Shown in pieces: positions 19,033 through 27,045 of a DNA stretch of 64,000 nucleotides (position 1 is the first letter of the stretch; every line of letters starts with the position of its first letter). The notes beneath the pieces were generated by a model. That model was not told the origin of the DNA, searched no databases, and saw only the letters and a list, made by a program, of their open reading frames with translations. This DNA is from Chryseobacterium mulctrae (GTDB taxonomy: Bacteria; Bacteroidota; Bacteroidia; Flavobacteriales; Weeksellaceae): NCBI RefSeq assembly GCF_006175945.1, contig NZ_VAJL01000001.1:1984001-2048000 (forward strand), given 5' to 3'. The position numbers and the translations under genes are program-made.

Positions 19033-19049
19033 CTCAAAAAAATATTAAC

Positions 19050-19298
19050 ATGTTATTAAAAGTATTAAAAGTATTAAAAGTATTAGAATTAATAAATAAA
19101 GGAAGTGGAAAAATTGCACTAAATAATTTAGAGATTTTATCAAATAAAGATATTGGAGAGCCTTTATTAGGTGGATATTTCATTCAGTTATTAAAAGATA
19201 TGAAGCAAAGAAAACTTATTAAATCTGATGAGAATGGATGGTATTATTCTATTACTGAAAAAGGCTTAGATTACTTACAAGAGCACTATGAAGATTAG
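19050..19298 (+). CDS. Putative immunity protein, winged-helix-like, 82 aa
   Basis: Starts 17 bp after the toxin stop. The C-terminal part (MKQRKLIKSDENGWYYSITEKGLDYLQ, in two pieces) reads like a winged-helix recognition helix and wing. The role as antitoxin of the 820-aa tip is inferred only from position. The start contains three 9-bp repeats (ATTAAAAGT, 19055-19081), giving KVL KVL KVL. Confidence 0.6.
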   Translation: MLLKVLKVLKVLELINKGSGKIALNNLEILSNKDIGEPLLGGYFIQLLKDMKQRKLIKSDENGWYYSITEKGLDYLQEHYED

Positions 19299-19374
19299 TT
19301 TTAATAAACTCTTTCTAATTTTTAGAAGCAGTTATTTTTGAATCATGACAAAAACTAAGTTGTTATTTAATAAT

Positions 19375-19580
19375 CATTTTTAAGCTCTGATGCCAATCTA
19401 GAATACACTATAGAGCAACTTTCAAAAAGAAAAATCTCAGTAAAAAAAGCAGGAGATAATCTTTATGAAATTTATTATAATGGTAAATTGGTTACAGCTA
19501 CAGATGTCAATGAAGCTGGGGCTTTTCTGAAAGATAATTTTTGGAAGACAGAGAAGCAATTGCAAAGTGAGATTGAAAAG
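19375..19580 (+). repeat. 206-bp direct repeat, copy heading the orphan toxin cassette
   Basis: Matches 18320-18525 inside the toxin gene. A TAA codon just before the first homologous codon and no start codon make it unexpressed as it stands; an A5-to-A4 loss at 19576-19579 breaks the frame at its end. Confidence 0.85.
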
Positions 19581-20083
19581 ATACTAAAGGAAAACAAGCT
19601 GATTGGGTAAAGTTTTTTGATGATTTAGGAGGTAAAATACTTTCTAAAGTAGAAATAGAAAAACTAAGAATTTTACTTTCAAAAAAGGGAATACATATGA
19701 TAGTGGAAACAGACACAGCCCAGATAAAATCTTTGTTTAAACCATCAGATGGTTTTAATTCGGCGGATGAGCTTTTTAAAACTTTAAAAGAAGAGGAGAT
19801 TATTGGTGGTGCTTTTAGTAGTGAAGTTATGCAGGTCATTTTCACAAAAAATCCATCTGAACTTACGGTTTTTCATGAAATGATGCATGTACAACATTTT
19901 GAGGAAATTGGTAGATTAAAATATCTTGCGGAAGATACATTGGTAAAAGAGGCTTATGTCTGGAAAAAAATATACGCAACAAAAGAACGATGGACACTAA
20001 AAGAATTACAAGTAAGTTTAGATTATATAAATGATATTAGGGAAAGGTTTAATTTACAACCATTAAATAGTAAAATAAAATGA
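19375..20083 (+). pseudogene. Orphan polymorphic-toxin tip (zincin metallopeptidase domain), frameshifted
   Basis: The linker copy runs in frame to about 19579, then one missing A shifts it; the continuation EIEK-DTKGKQADWVKFFDDL is recovered in another frame and runs to 20083. Its C-terminal 128 residues (from an ATG at 19697) contain HEMMH (His60, Glu61, His64 of that ORF) and a downstream LVKEAYVW whose Glu85 may be the third zinc ligand. This is a gluzincin-type toxin domain. It lacks a carrier and a start codon, so it is a silent donor cassette that could replace the tip of the 820-aa toxin. Confidence 0.75.
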
Positions 20084-20379
20084 TACATACAGAACAACAA
20101 ATAAGAGAAAAAGCTAAAAAAATAATATCTGACCTAAATAATGATGGTAAATATTTTAAACCGGATTGTATAGAGTCTATTGTTTTTAGTGAAAATAAGC
20201 AGCTTTTAAAGTCTGGAGAAGAAATTGAGGGTGTTTGGCTAATTTATCTAAAAGTATTATTTAAAAATATAGATATATTAACTCTTTCTGATGAAACAGC
20301 TGAACCCATTTTTATTCGTCGCTTTACCTATCAAGTCCAAGAGATTAAAAAAGATAATGCCGGAAATTACCATGTTTAA
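20080..20379 (+). CDS. Putative immunity protein for the zincin tip, 99 aa
   Basis: Overlaps the end of the orphan zincin tip by 4 bp (ATGA junction), the usual toxin-immunity arrangement. The protein is small and soluble with no recognisable motif; it contains alternating strands in FTYQVQEIKKDNAGNYHV near the end. A strong terminator at 20413-20441 closes the cassette. Function is inferred from position. Confidence 0.6.
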   Translation: MIHTEQQIREKAKKIISDLNNDGKYFKPDCIESIVFSENKQLLKSGEEIEGVWLIYLKVLFKNIDILTLSDETAEPIFIRRFTYQVQEIKKDNAGNYHV

Positions 20380-20412
20380 AAAAATAGAATAATTGAACAT
20401 ACAAAAAACAAT

Positions 20413-20441
20413 CTGCAAAGTAAAAATACTTTGCAGTTTTT
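20413..20441 (+). terminator. Rho-independent terminator after the orphan toxin/immunity cassette
   Basis: CTGCAAAGTA-aaaa-TACTTTGCAG followed by TTTTT: perfect 10-bp arms. Confidence 0.9.
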
Positions 20442-20470
20442 ATTCTAAGTTATTTATTCAAAATAAAACA

Positions 20471-20504
20471 CGTCAAGTTCTGTCGCTTCCTACTCCTATC
20501 TTTA
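20471..20504 (+). promoter_or_regulatory. Island promoter with dyad motif, copy 4 (patatin)
   Basis: CGTCAAGTTCTGTCG (20471-20485), 11 bp, TATCTTTA (20497-20504); the patatin start codon is at 20529. Confidence 0.8.
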
Positions 20505-20528
20505 TTCTACCAAAATAACAGTAGAAAA

Positions 20529-21566
20529 ATGAAAAAGACAACCCTACTTTCTTTAGATGGAGGCGGAATAAGAGGCATCATCACCTGTATTATTTTACGT
20601 TACATAGAAGAGCAGATTCAGATTCATGATAAGCCGAGCGCAAAGCTTGGAGATTATTTTGATCTGGTTGCAGGAAGCAGCACCGGAGCATTAATTGCAG
20701 CGATTATTTTGTGTCCCGACGAACATAGAAAAGCAAAATATTCTATTCAGAAAGGTTTGGAATTGTATTCTGAAAAAGGTGGCGATATCTTTCAGGTTTC
20801 TTTTTGGGAAAAACTGATCAACCCATTTGGACTGCTGAATGAAAAAATTTCTCAGGAAGCTTTAGAAAAAAACCTCAACGAATTTTTTGGAAATTTAGAA
20901 TTAAAAGAACTGATAAAACCCTGCTTAATAACAAGCTATGACATAGAAAACAGAAGAGCAAAATTATTCAACTCCTGGAAAGCCCATTTAATCACCGATA
21001 ATTTTTATGTAAAAGATGTTTGCAGAGCGACTTCAGCGGCACCAACTTATTTTACTCCGGTTCAGATAAAATCGATGTACGGACAGATTTTCAGCTTAAT
21101 TGATGGCGGAATGTTTGCCAATAATCCGGCACTTTGTGCTTACGCAGAAGCAAGAAAAGTTCCTTTTGCTGAAGTTTTGAAAAATCATCAGAAAGCCAAT
21201 TATCCGATCGTGAATGACATGATTATTATTTCAATTGGAACCGGAATTGAATCGAAAAAATATCCGTTCAAAAAAATGGAAAAAGCAGGAAAACTCGGTT
21301 GGGTAACACCGATTATTGATATTCTGATGTCTGCCAATGCAGAAACGGTAGATTATCAGCTTTGCCAGATGTTTAATACTTTAGGATTAAGAAATCAGAA
21401 AAACTATTATCGACTAAATCCTTCGTTGAAAAACGCTTCTCCTGCGATGGATAATGTAAGAAGATCTAATATTGAGAATTTAATTCAGGCAGGATTGAGC
21501 TATATTGATGACAACAGAGAAGTTTTAAACCAAATTGTGCAGAAATTAATTAGAAATAAAATATAA
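20529..21566 (+). CDS. Patatin-like phospholipase
   Basis: 345 residues. The catalytic set is complete: oxyanion loop GGGIRG (11-16), nucleophile Ser51 in AGSSTGAL, and Asp192 in IDGGMFANNP. There is no signal peptide or membrane segment, so the enzyme is made in the cytoplasm. It should hydrolyse acyl chains from phospholipids. Similar cytoplasmic patatins act as membrane-attacking effectors (CBASS CapV) or as secreted toxins, but no cyclase lies here. Controlled by its own island promoter, it may damage the producer's own membrane to release the other products or be delivered into rivals. Confidence 0.88.
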   Translation: MKKTTLLSLDGGGIRGIITCIILRYIEEQIQIHDKPSAKLGDYFDLVAGSSTGALIAAIILCPDEHRKAKYSIQKGLELYSEKGGDIFQVSFWEKLINPFGLLNEKISQEALEKNLNEFFGNLELKELIKPCLITSYDIENRRAKLFNSWKAHLITDNFYVKDVCRATSAAPTYFTPVQIKSMYGQIFSLIDGGMFANNPALCAYAEARKVPFAEVLKNHQKANYPIVNDMIIISIGTGIESKKYPFKKMEKAGKLGWVTPIIDILMSANAETVDYQLCQMFNTLGLRNQKNYYRLNPSLKNASPAMDNVRRSNIENLIQAGLSYIDDNREVLNQIVQKLIRNKI

Positions 21567-21641
21567 GCTCTTAAGATTATAATTGATTAATATAAGCTTA
21601 TTCTATTATAATTAAAAAATAAAATTTTAGAGTTTAAAACA

Positions 21642-21675
21642 CGTCAAGTTTTGTCGCTCCCCGCTCTTATCTTTA
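21642..21675 (+). promoter_or_regulatory. Island promoter with dyad motif, copy 5
   Basis: CGTCAAGTTTTGTCG (21642-21656), 11 bp, TATCTTTA (21668-21675). It drives the 62-aa acidic protein through a 110-nt leader. Confidence 0.8.
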
Positions 21676-21799
21676 CAGTATAAACAAAGACACAAAAGCA
21701 AATCTTAAAAACTTTCAAAGCCATTTGAATTCGACATTACACAATGCTGAACAGCTCAAAACATGTTCAAAATCAATCCAAAAATCAAAAACACAAAAC

Positions 21800-21988
21800 A
21801 TGGAAACACCCAATCATAATTCTGATATTGTTTTTAATGAAGATCTCTATACGATTACTTGGGCCGACATCGAAAACGTAGAAATAGATTACGAAAATTA
21901 CCTCGATGATATTGAAAATTTCTTCAGAGAAGATTTTGAAAATGATATTCTTGAGGAAGAATTTGATACTAAAAAAGATGAAATTTAA
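21800..21988 (+). CDS. Small acidic protein, 62 aa, unknown function
   Basis: From ATG 21800 (METPNHNSDIVF...). About a third of residues are Asp/Glu, concentrated in NVEIDYENYLDDIENFFRED and its tail, so it is strongly anionic like a DNA mimic or chaperone-type partner. A longer frame from 21725 is possible, but its first 25 residues fall in a leader also found before 22152. It has its own island promoter. No family recognised. Confidence 0.55.
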   Translation: METPNHNSDIVFNEDLYTITWADIENVEIDYENYLDDIENFFREDFENDILEEEFDTKKDEI

Positions 21989-21997
21989 TTTCAAATA

Positions 21998-22031
21998 CGT
22001 CAAGTTCTGTCGCCATGAGCTCTTACATTTA
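21998..22031 (+). promoter_or_regulatory. Island promoter with dyad motif, copy 6 (tail-fibre-like gene)
   Basis: CGTCAAGTTCTGTCG (21998-22012), 11 bp, TACATTTA (22024-22031). It begins only 10 bp after the acidic protein's stop codon. Confidence 0.8.
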
Positions 22032-22151
22032 GTATAATAACCATACACAACTCATCATATCAATTTTCACGAACAAATCTTTGAATTTAGCATCGCCAAA
22101 ATGTTGAACAGCCAGAGATATGCTTAAAAACATCAACCAAAAAAACACAAA

Positions 22152-22226
22152 ATGAATCTTCCTATTAAAAATAAAGGTGGAAATCCGTTGCCGGAAACCA
22201 CCTTAAAAAATAAGGCTAAAACCTGA
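22152..22226 (+). CDS. Possible 24-aa upstream peptide
   Basis: MNLPIKNKGGNPLPETTLKN is its start, then KAKT and stop. It occupies the same position relative to its leader that the 62-aa acidic protein has relative to the homologous leader, and is followed by the conserved 22248-22272 block. It could be a leader peptide or a relic of a small gene. Confidence 0.35.
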   Translation: MNLPIKNKGGNPLPETTLKNKAKT

Positions 22227-22300
22227 AGCTGATCTAATAAAAAGAAGTTTCAAAATTTTAATCTTAAAAACCTTAACAAAAATAATAAAAATGGAAGAAA

Positions 22301-24940
22301 ATGAAGAATTTGACTCTGATTTTAATCCTGAAGATATTCCTAATATCTGAAGAGTTTTGGAATTACATGGAAAATTACTGGCACAGTAATCGAGAATTTC
22401 CAGAAAGTACAGAAGCTTCTCTGAATAGAAAAGCAGACTTAGTTGACGGGAAAGTCCCTTCGTCACAGCTCCCCAGTTATGTAGATGACGTACTCGAATA
22501 TGATACTTTTGAAAGCTTACCCAGCTCCGGCGAAAAAGGAAAAATATATGTAATAACGAATAACAATACTCAATTCAGATGGAGTGGCTCGGAATATATT
22601 CAGCTTAATTCTGATGAGTATTTTATGACTACGAATACAAAGCAAAATGTCACAGGAAAAAAGTTTTTTATAACATCAGGTGGAAATAGAGATGAAAACA
22701 ATACATTAGTAATTGCATCATTAGATCACTCACTTCCAGGAGTAACTTTCTATAAGCATGATCATGAATCGGGAAATATCAATTTTAACGAAAATGGATT
22801 TAATTTTGTAAATGGTCAAGCATCAGACTATATTAATACCAACGCAAAAGGATTCAAAAAATCAAATTCAAATGATGATTATATTTTAACTGGTGGTGGT
22901 GGACACAAGCCAATTTCAGACTTTGCTACAACAGCTAATCTGAGTGATTATGTTACAACGAATACACCACAAGGTATATTTGCAGATAAAACATTTGCTC
23001 CAACATCAGAAGTTAGTTTTTTAGGAAGTGATGTAAATCATGTTAATGTATATAGGTCAGCAGGTGTTTACAGTATAGTTTCAGGACATGAATATACACA
23101 TTATGATACAAAATGGTTAGTAGGTAATAAAAGAGGTGGTAGTACAGATAATATAGGCTATTCTTTCCAATTCTCTTCAAATGATGGTGCAACTTATGAT
23201 GAAAAAGTTTTAATACAACCTGATGGTAATATACTAACATCTAATTTTGGTTCTGCAAGTGATTGGAATGCTAAAGTAAGTCAAAGTCAATTAGCTGGTT
23301 ATGTAAGAACAACAGTGAACCAAAATATTGATGGAATTAAAGGTTTTACTGGTGCCTATACAAGATGGTCGTTAAATGATGATGATAATAATGCAATTGG
23401 CTTTGTACAGTCACTGCCTAATCAATTTAATATAGGTACATTAAATAATAAAAATGTTGTTATTTATAAAAACTCTGTTGAAAAGATTATAGTAGAAGAT
23501 TTATTAACTACTTTCTATACTAATTTATCTATACCAAATGCTATTCAAAATGACCATGCTGTTAACTTAGGTCAAATGTATGATTATACTACAACTAATT
23601 ATCTACCTCTATCAGGTGGTACTATGCTTGGTATATTGCATTTAAATCAAGGTTTAGTTTTAAATGACCCAAGTGTACCTCAAGATTGGAGTATATACCA
23701 AACGAATACAGGTATTAATTTTTATGTTACAGGAGGTAATACACAAGGTGATGTTGTTACATTTACTCAAGAAGGGTACGTACAAGCAAGTAGATTTACA
23801 AAAAAAGGTTCAAGTAATGATTATTTACTTTTAGGTGGTGGTGGTGATAAGGCTATTTCAGATTTTGCTACATCAGTACAATTAGGAAACTATTTACCCT
23901 TATCTGGTGGTACTTTAACAAGTGGTGGTAAAATTGATGAAAGAGGTAATATTATTGTACAACAAGGTGAAGTAGGTGGTTATGCAACAGGAATGTTTTG
24001 GCAGTCTATTGATGATACTCAAAATATATCAGGTATTGGTACACTTACACTTAATGGAGGTTTTGAATATTCATACATTGGATGGGGTAAAAGTCCTTGG
24101 CAGACACAGAATTCATTAGCAATATCAGATAGCAGATTTACTTATAAAAATCAAAATATATGGCATGAAGGTAATTTCAATCCTAATGATTATGCTGGTG
24201 CTGTAGGTAATGCCACAGCTATTGGTTTCATAGCAGGTTTAGAAAAAGCACCTTATATTTATCATTCAACAGCAGGTAATGTAAGATTAGCAAGATATGA
24301 CTGGATACTATCACAAAATTATTTGAATATAACTCAAGCTGATGGAAGATATGTTCAAAGAGAAGATTCTTCAATTATAGGCGTTGGGTTTACAGGTAAT
24401 AGTGAATTTAGACCTTATTTTAAACATTCAATAGCTGGCTCAATTGAACTTGCACCTAAAGAATATGTTCAAAATATTATTTTAAGCAGAGTACTTTCAG
24501 AAAATGGTGCTTTAGCATTAGGCTTTGTTGGTGGTACATCTGATACACCTTATGTTAAACATTTAAATGGAACAGAAATAAGAGTTGCTACAGAAGCCTG
24601 GTCTTTATCTCAAGCTAGGGAGATTTCACAAGAGACAAGTGCGTCATTATTCTTAACAAGAACCACAAATGATTCAAATGAATATGATTTAGTAGAATAT
24701 GGCAGTCCACAAATAACAAATATAGTTTGTAAAGGTAGTGGCGGTTATAGTTTAGACATTAATCACTTTGAAATCGGAATGACAGTTAAGATTAGTAATA
24801 CAACCGATAATGATATAAATATAAACTTTAATAGTGGAGCTACTAATACAGCTTTAGAAAAGATCAGTTGGGCAGAATTTCACCTAGACTCTGATGGTGA
24901 TATAATTAGAACAGATGCTACTCAAGCAAAAATAATTTAA
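22301..24940 (+). CDS. Phage tail-fibre-like adhesion protein
   Basis: About 860 residues (safe start at ATG 22367; an ATG at 22291 fits better after correcting one base, see below). The N-terminal part has VDGKVPSSQLPSYVDDVLEY, a common base of Bacteroidetes phage tail proteins. The middle has LPLSGGT twice and the pyocin-knob-like phrase IWHEGNFNPNDYAG. Two copies of a NDDYILTGGGGHKPISDFAT-type unit recur, and three ~45-residue repeats of the type GFxGxxxxPYxxH follow near 690-830. Glycine codons shift strongly to GGT from about 22880, unlike neighbours, which suggests acquisition from phage. Likely receptor-binding tip. An indel near 22345 separates the reading frame from MEENEEFDSDFNPEDIPN. 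Confidence 0.75.
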   Translation: MKNLTLILILKIFLISEEFWNYMENYWHSNREFPESTEASLNRKADLVDGKVPSSQLPSYVDDVLEYDTFESLPSSGEKGKIYVITNNNTQFRWSGSEYIQLNSDEYFMTTNTKQNVTGKKFFITSGGNRDENNTLVIASLDHSLPGVTFYKHDHESGNINFNENGFNFVNGQASDYINTNAKGFKKSNSNDDYILTGGGGHKPISDFATTANLSDYVTTNTPQGIFADKTFAPTSEVSFLGSDVNHVNVYRSAGVYSIVSGHEYTHYDTKWLVGNKRGGSTDNIGYSFQFSSNDGATYDEKVLIQPDGNILTSNFGSASDWNAKVSQSQLAGYVRTTVNQNIDGIKGFTGAYTRWSLNDDDNNAIGFVQSLPNQFNIGTLNNKNVVIYKNSVEKIIVEDLLTTFYTNLSIPNAIQNDHAVNLGQMYDYTTTNYLPLSGGTMLGILHLNQGLVLNDPSVPQDWSIYQTNTGINFYVTGGNTQGDVVTFTQEGYVQASRFTKKGSSNDYLLLGGGGDKAISDFATSVQLGNYLPLSGGTLTSGGKIDERGNIIVQQGEVGGYATGMFWQSIDDTQNISGIGTLTLNGGFEYSYIGWGKSPWQTQNSLAISDSRFTYKNQNIWHEGNFNPNDYAGAVGNATAIGFIAGLEKAPYIYHSTAGNVRLARYDWILSQNYLNITQADGRYVQREDSSIIGVGFTGNSEFRPYFKHSIAGSIELAPKEYVQNIILSRVLSENGALALGFVGGTSDTPYVKHLNGTEIRVATEAWSLSQAREISQETSASLFLTRTTNDSNEYDLVEYGSPQITNIVCKGSGGYSLDINHFEIGMTVKISNTTDNDININFNSGATNTALEKISWAEFHLDSDGDIIRTDATQAKII

Positions 24941-25221
24941 CGAAAACAATAATTAGCATAAAGGCAAAAGATTAATAGAAAGGTATTTACAAAAGCGCTC
25001 AGATACTAATTTAAAAATTGTTTTCTATTATTTCACGTCAAATTTTGTCGCCTTCAGACATTAATATTGTGTTCACAATAAATCGTTTCCCCTATCTATG
25101 ATTAAGAATTTGAGTGGATATTTCATAGCCTTACACCACTTAAAAAAATAACGCTATCCTGGGAAGAATCCTAAGAAAAAGAGCTTCCAAATTTTAATCT
25201 TAAAAACCAAACAATTTTAAA
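24941..25221 (+). other. Leader region before the large split gene
   Basis: 281 bases holding the island promoter (25036-25069), a 17-codon ORF at 25098-25151, and the conserved block TTCCAAATTTTAATCTTAAA at 25185-25208, which ends just before the start codon in a TAAAAACC leader like those at 16547 and 22264. Confidence 0.6.
25036..25069 (+). promoter_or_regulatory. Island promoter with dyad motif, copy 7
   Basis: CGTCAAATTTTGTCG (25036-25050), 11 bp, TAATATTG (25062-25069). It is the only promoter candidate for the 25.2-32.5 kb operon. Confidence 0.75.
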
Positions 25222-27045
25222 ATGTCAACAAATTTAAACACAAATAACTCTTCGCAAACGCTATTCAGATTTGCAGCAATGAGAAATCCAGAACTTTCTG
25301 ATCCAAAAAACAAAGAAAGAAGATTTATCTTCAGAAGCTTACAAGCAAAAAATACGAGTAAGATTGATCCCAATGTAACATCCTCAACTGATTTAAAATC
25401 ACTCTTTAAGAATCCTTCAGCAATCAATCTCACTGTACACACTGAAGGTTCTTTAAAAACTCTTTATCCTGACTTTTACGATTTTGCAGTTTGGGTGGCA
25501 AGAAATAAATCGACAGCAACTAAACAAGAGTTCGACGTACAAATTGAAATTTGCAGAACTTTAGGTGTCTTAACCGTCACCGATGTACTTTGGGATAATC
25601 TTAGTTATCAAGTAGTTACCCAAAAAGATTTTTATGCAAAAGAACTGATTATGCAGTATCTGCATTTAGCTCATATTCTTGATAATTATGATGGCTCCGA
25701 AGAGTCTTTTGAGGACATGAAGAGAGCAAAAGTAGTTTTACCAAAAGAACTATTTAAGGTATCTCCTACAAATTCCAATGGAATATCAACATCCCCTGCA
25801 ACACAGAGAATGATTTTCAATGATCGAGCAATGAAATTTGCAGAAGCTACTGTAATTCTTAAAGAAAATGAGGATCTTAAAAACTCTTTATCAAAATTAG
25901 AAAAAATATACAGAAAAAACTATGATAAAGTATATACAGAAGCTTATACTCAATATGAAAGGGAATTAAAACCCATTATTGAGTCTGTTCGAAAAAATTC
26001 GGCTGAAGCAGATAGAAAAAAATCAATTTTAGAAAACAGAATCAACTACCTTACCCAGCTTAGCGTCGCCAATCCTGAAAAATTTTATGCAAACAGTGAA
26101 TTGGATATGGAACTTCATCGTATCAAAGATGAAATCATGAAAATAACGGTTCCTGATGTAGAAATGCCGGAATTTGATTTCAGTTTTGAAACTCCGGAGA
26201 TTGATGCTGTGCAATTAGGCAGAACCTTAAAATCACAAGATCAAAACTCATTAAATAGATTATTTGGAGAAACTAGCCTTATAGAAGCTCTAGCCGAAGT
26301 TACTTCATTTGAAGAATTGAATCAGTATATTACTCAAAATAATCAGGCTTTACAGCAAACGATATTGAATAATACAGTTCTTGACCAGCAGGTTTCTGCC
26401 ACAATTGGAGGAGTTGTAATTCCAGTTACTACCAATTCGTCTACATCAGGATATCTCCCTTTTAGTATTAAAACATATGCAAGAAGCACAACGGAGTGGA
26501 GTCTGATATTGGCATTTAGCGATACAATAGACTTGGTTTCTGCACAATATAAAGCTACAGTAAACAATACCGAGATTTCATCAACCAGCCTTTCTTCTTT
26601 AGGTGGAGGATCATACCTTTTGTTTGATATGCCTAAAATTTTAACTTCTCAAACTAATATAGTTGAGATGTTTGTTCTCGAAGGTAAATTTACATCAGCT
26701 AATGGTACTGTTTACGATTTTAATGTTACATTGTTTGTTGATCCTAATGATTTAGACAGAACAACAAAACAAAATCATTTCCGTGGCGCAGACGGATGTT
26801 TGCCAGTTGAAAATCCACCAAAACCACAAGAACCAGAGAATCCAGGAACTCCTGCAACGCCAATAGAAATAAGTACATTTATTCCCTCAGGATTTGGAAT
26901 GAAAAATATTGGTGTCGCAGATTATTTAAAAGTAGAGCAAAGTACATACTGTTACGTAGAAGGAGATGTTGCCCATATCGAAAATATCATGGCTCGTGAA
27001 TATAAAGAGCGTTCTACCAGAAGATTAAATTCTGCAGGAATCTAA
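25222..27045 (+). CDS. N-terminal part of a very large split protein, unknown function
   Basis: 607 residues. A soluble start with TLFRFAAMRNPELSDPKNKE, a helical region at 220-330 with a charged coiled-coil-like stretch (LKENEDLKNSLSKLEKIYRK), a beta-rich middle, a Pro-rich linker near 540 (NPPKPQEPENPGTPATP), and the end phrase CYVEGDVAHIENIMAREYKE. That phrase recalls large Bacteroidetes proteins of which the next ORF is the normal continuation. It stops at a TAA in a frameshift region. No signal peptide. Confidence 0.6.
   Translation: MSTNLNTNNSSQTLFRFAAMRNPELSDPKNKERRFIFRSLQAKNTSKIDPNVTSSTDLKSLFKNPSAINLTVHTEGSLKTLYPDFYDFAVWVARNKSTATKQEFDVQIEICRTLGVLTVTDVLWDNLSYQVVTQKDFYAKELIMQYLHLAHILDNYDGSEESFEDMKRAKVVLPKELFKVSPTNSNGISTSPATQRMIFNDRAMKFAEATVILKENEDLKNSLSKLEKIYRKNYDKVYTEAYTQYERELKPIIESVRKNSAEADRKKSILENRINYLTQLSVANPEKFYANSELDMELHRIKDEIMKITVPDVEMPEFDFSFETPEIDAVQLGRTLKSQDQNSLNRLFGETSLIEALAEVTSFEELNQYITQNNQALQQTILNNTVLDQQVSATIGGVVIPVTTNSSTSGYLPFSIKTYARSTTEWSLILAFSDTIDLVSAQYKATVNNTEISSTSLSSLGGGSYLLFDMPKILTSQTNIVEMFVLEGKFTSANGTVYDFNVTLFVDPNDLDRTTKQNHFRGADGCLPVENPPKPQEPENPGTPATPIEISTFIPSGFGMKNIGVADYLKVEQSTYCYVEGDVAHIENIMAREYKERSTRRLNSAGI

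Larger units (their letters stand above)
21989..22300 (+). other. Long leader region before the tail-fibre-like gene
   Basis: 312 bases: island promoter at 21998-22031, a block at 22078-22152 resembling the leader at 21722-21800 (shared TTTGAATT, AATGYTGAACAGC and CAAAAA stretches), a 24-codon ORF at 22152-22226, and a block at 22248-22272 shared with 25185-25208. Confidence 0.6.
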
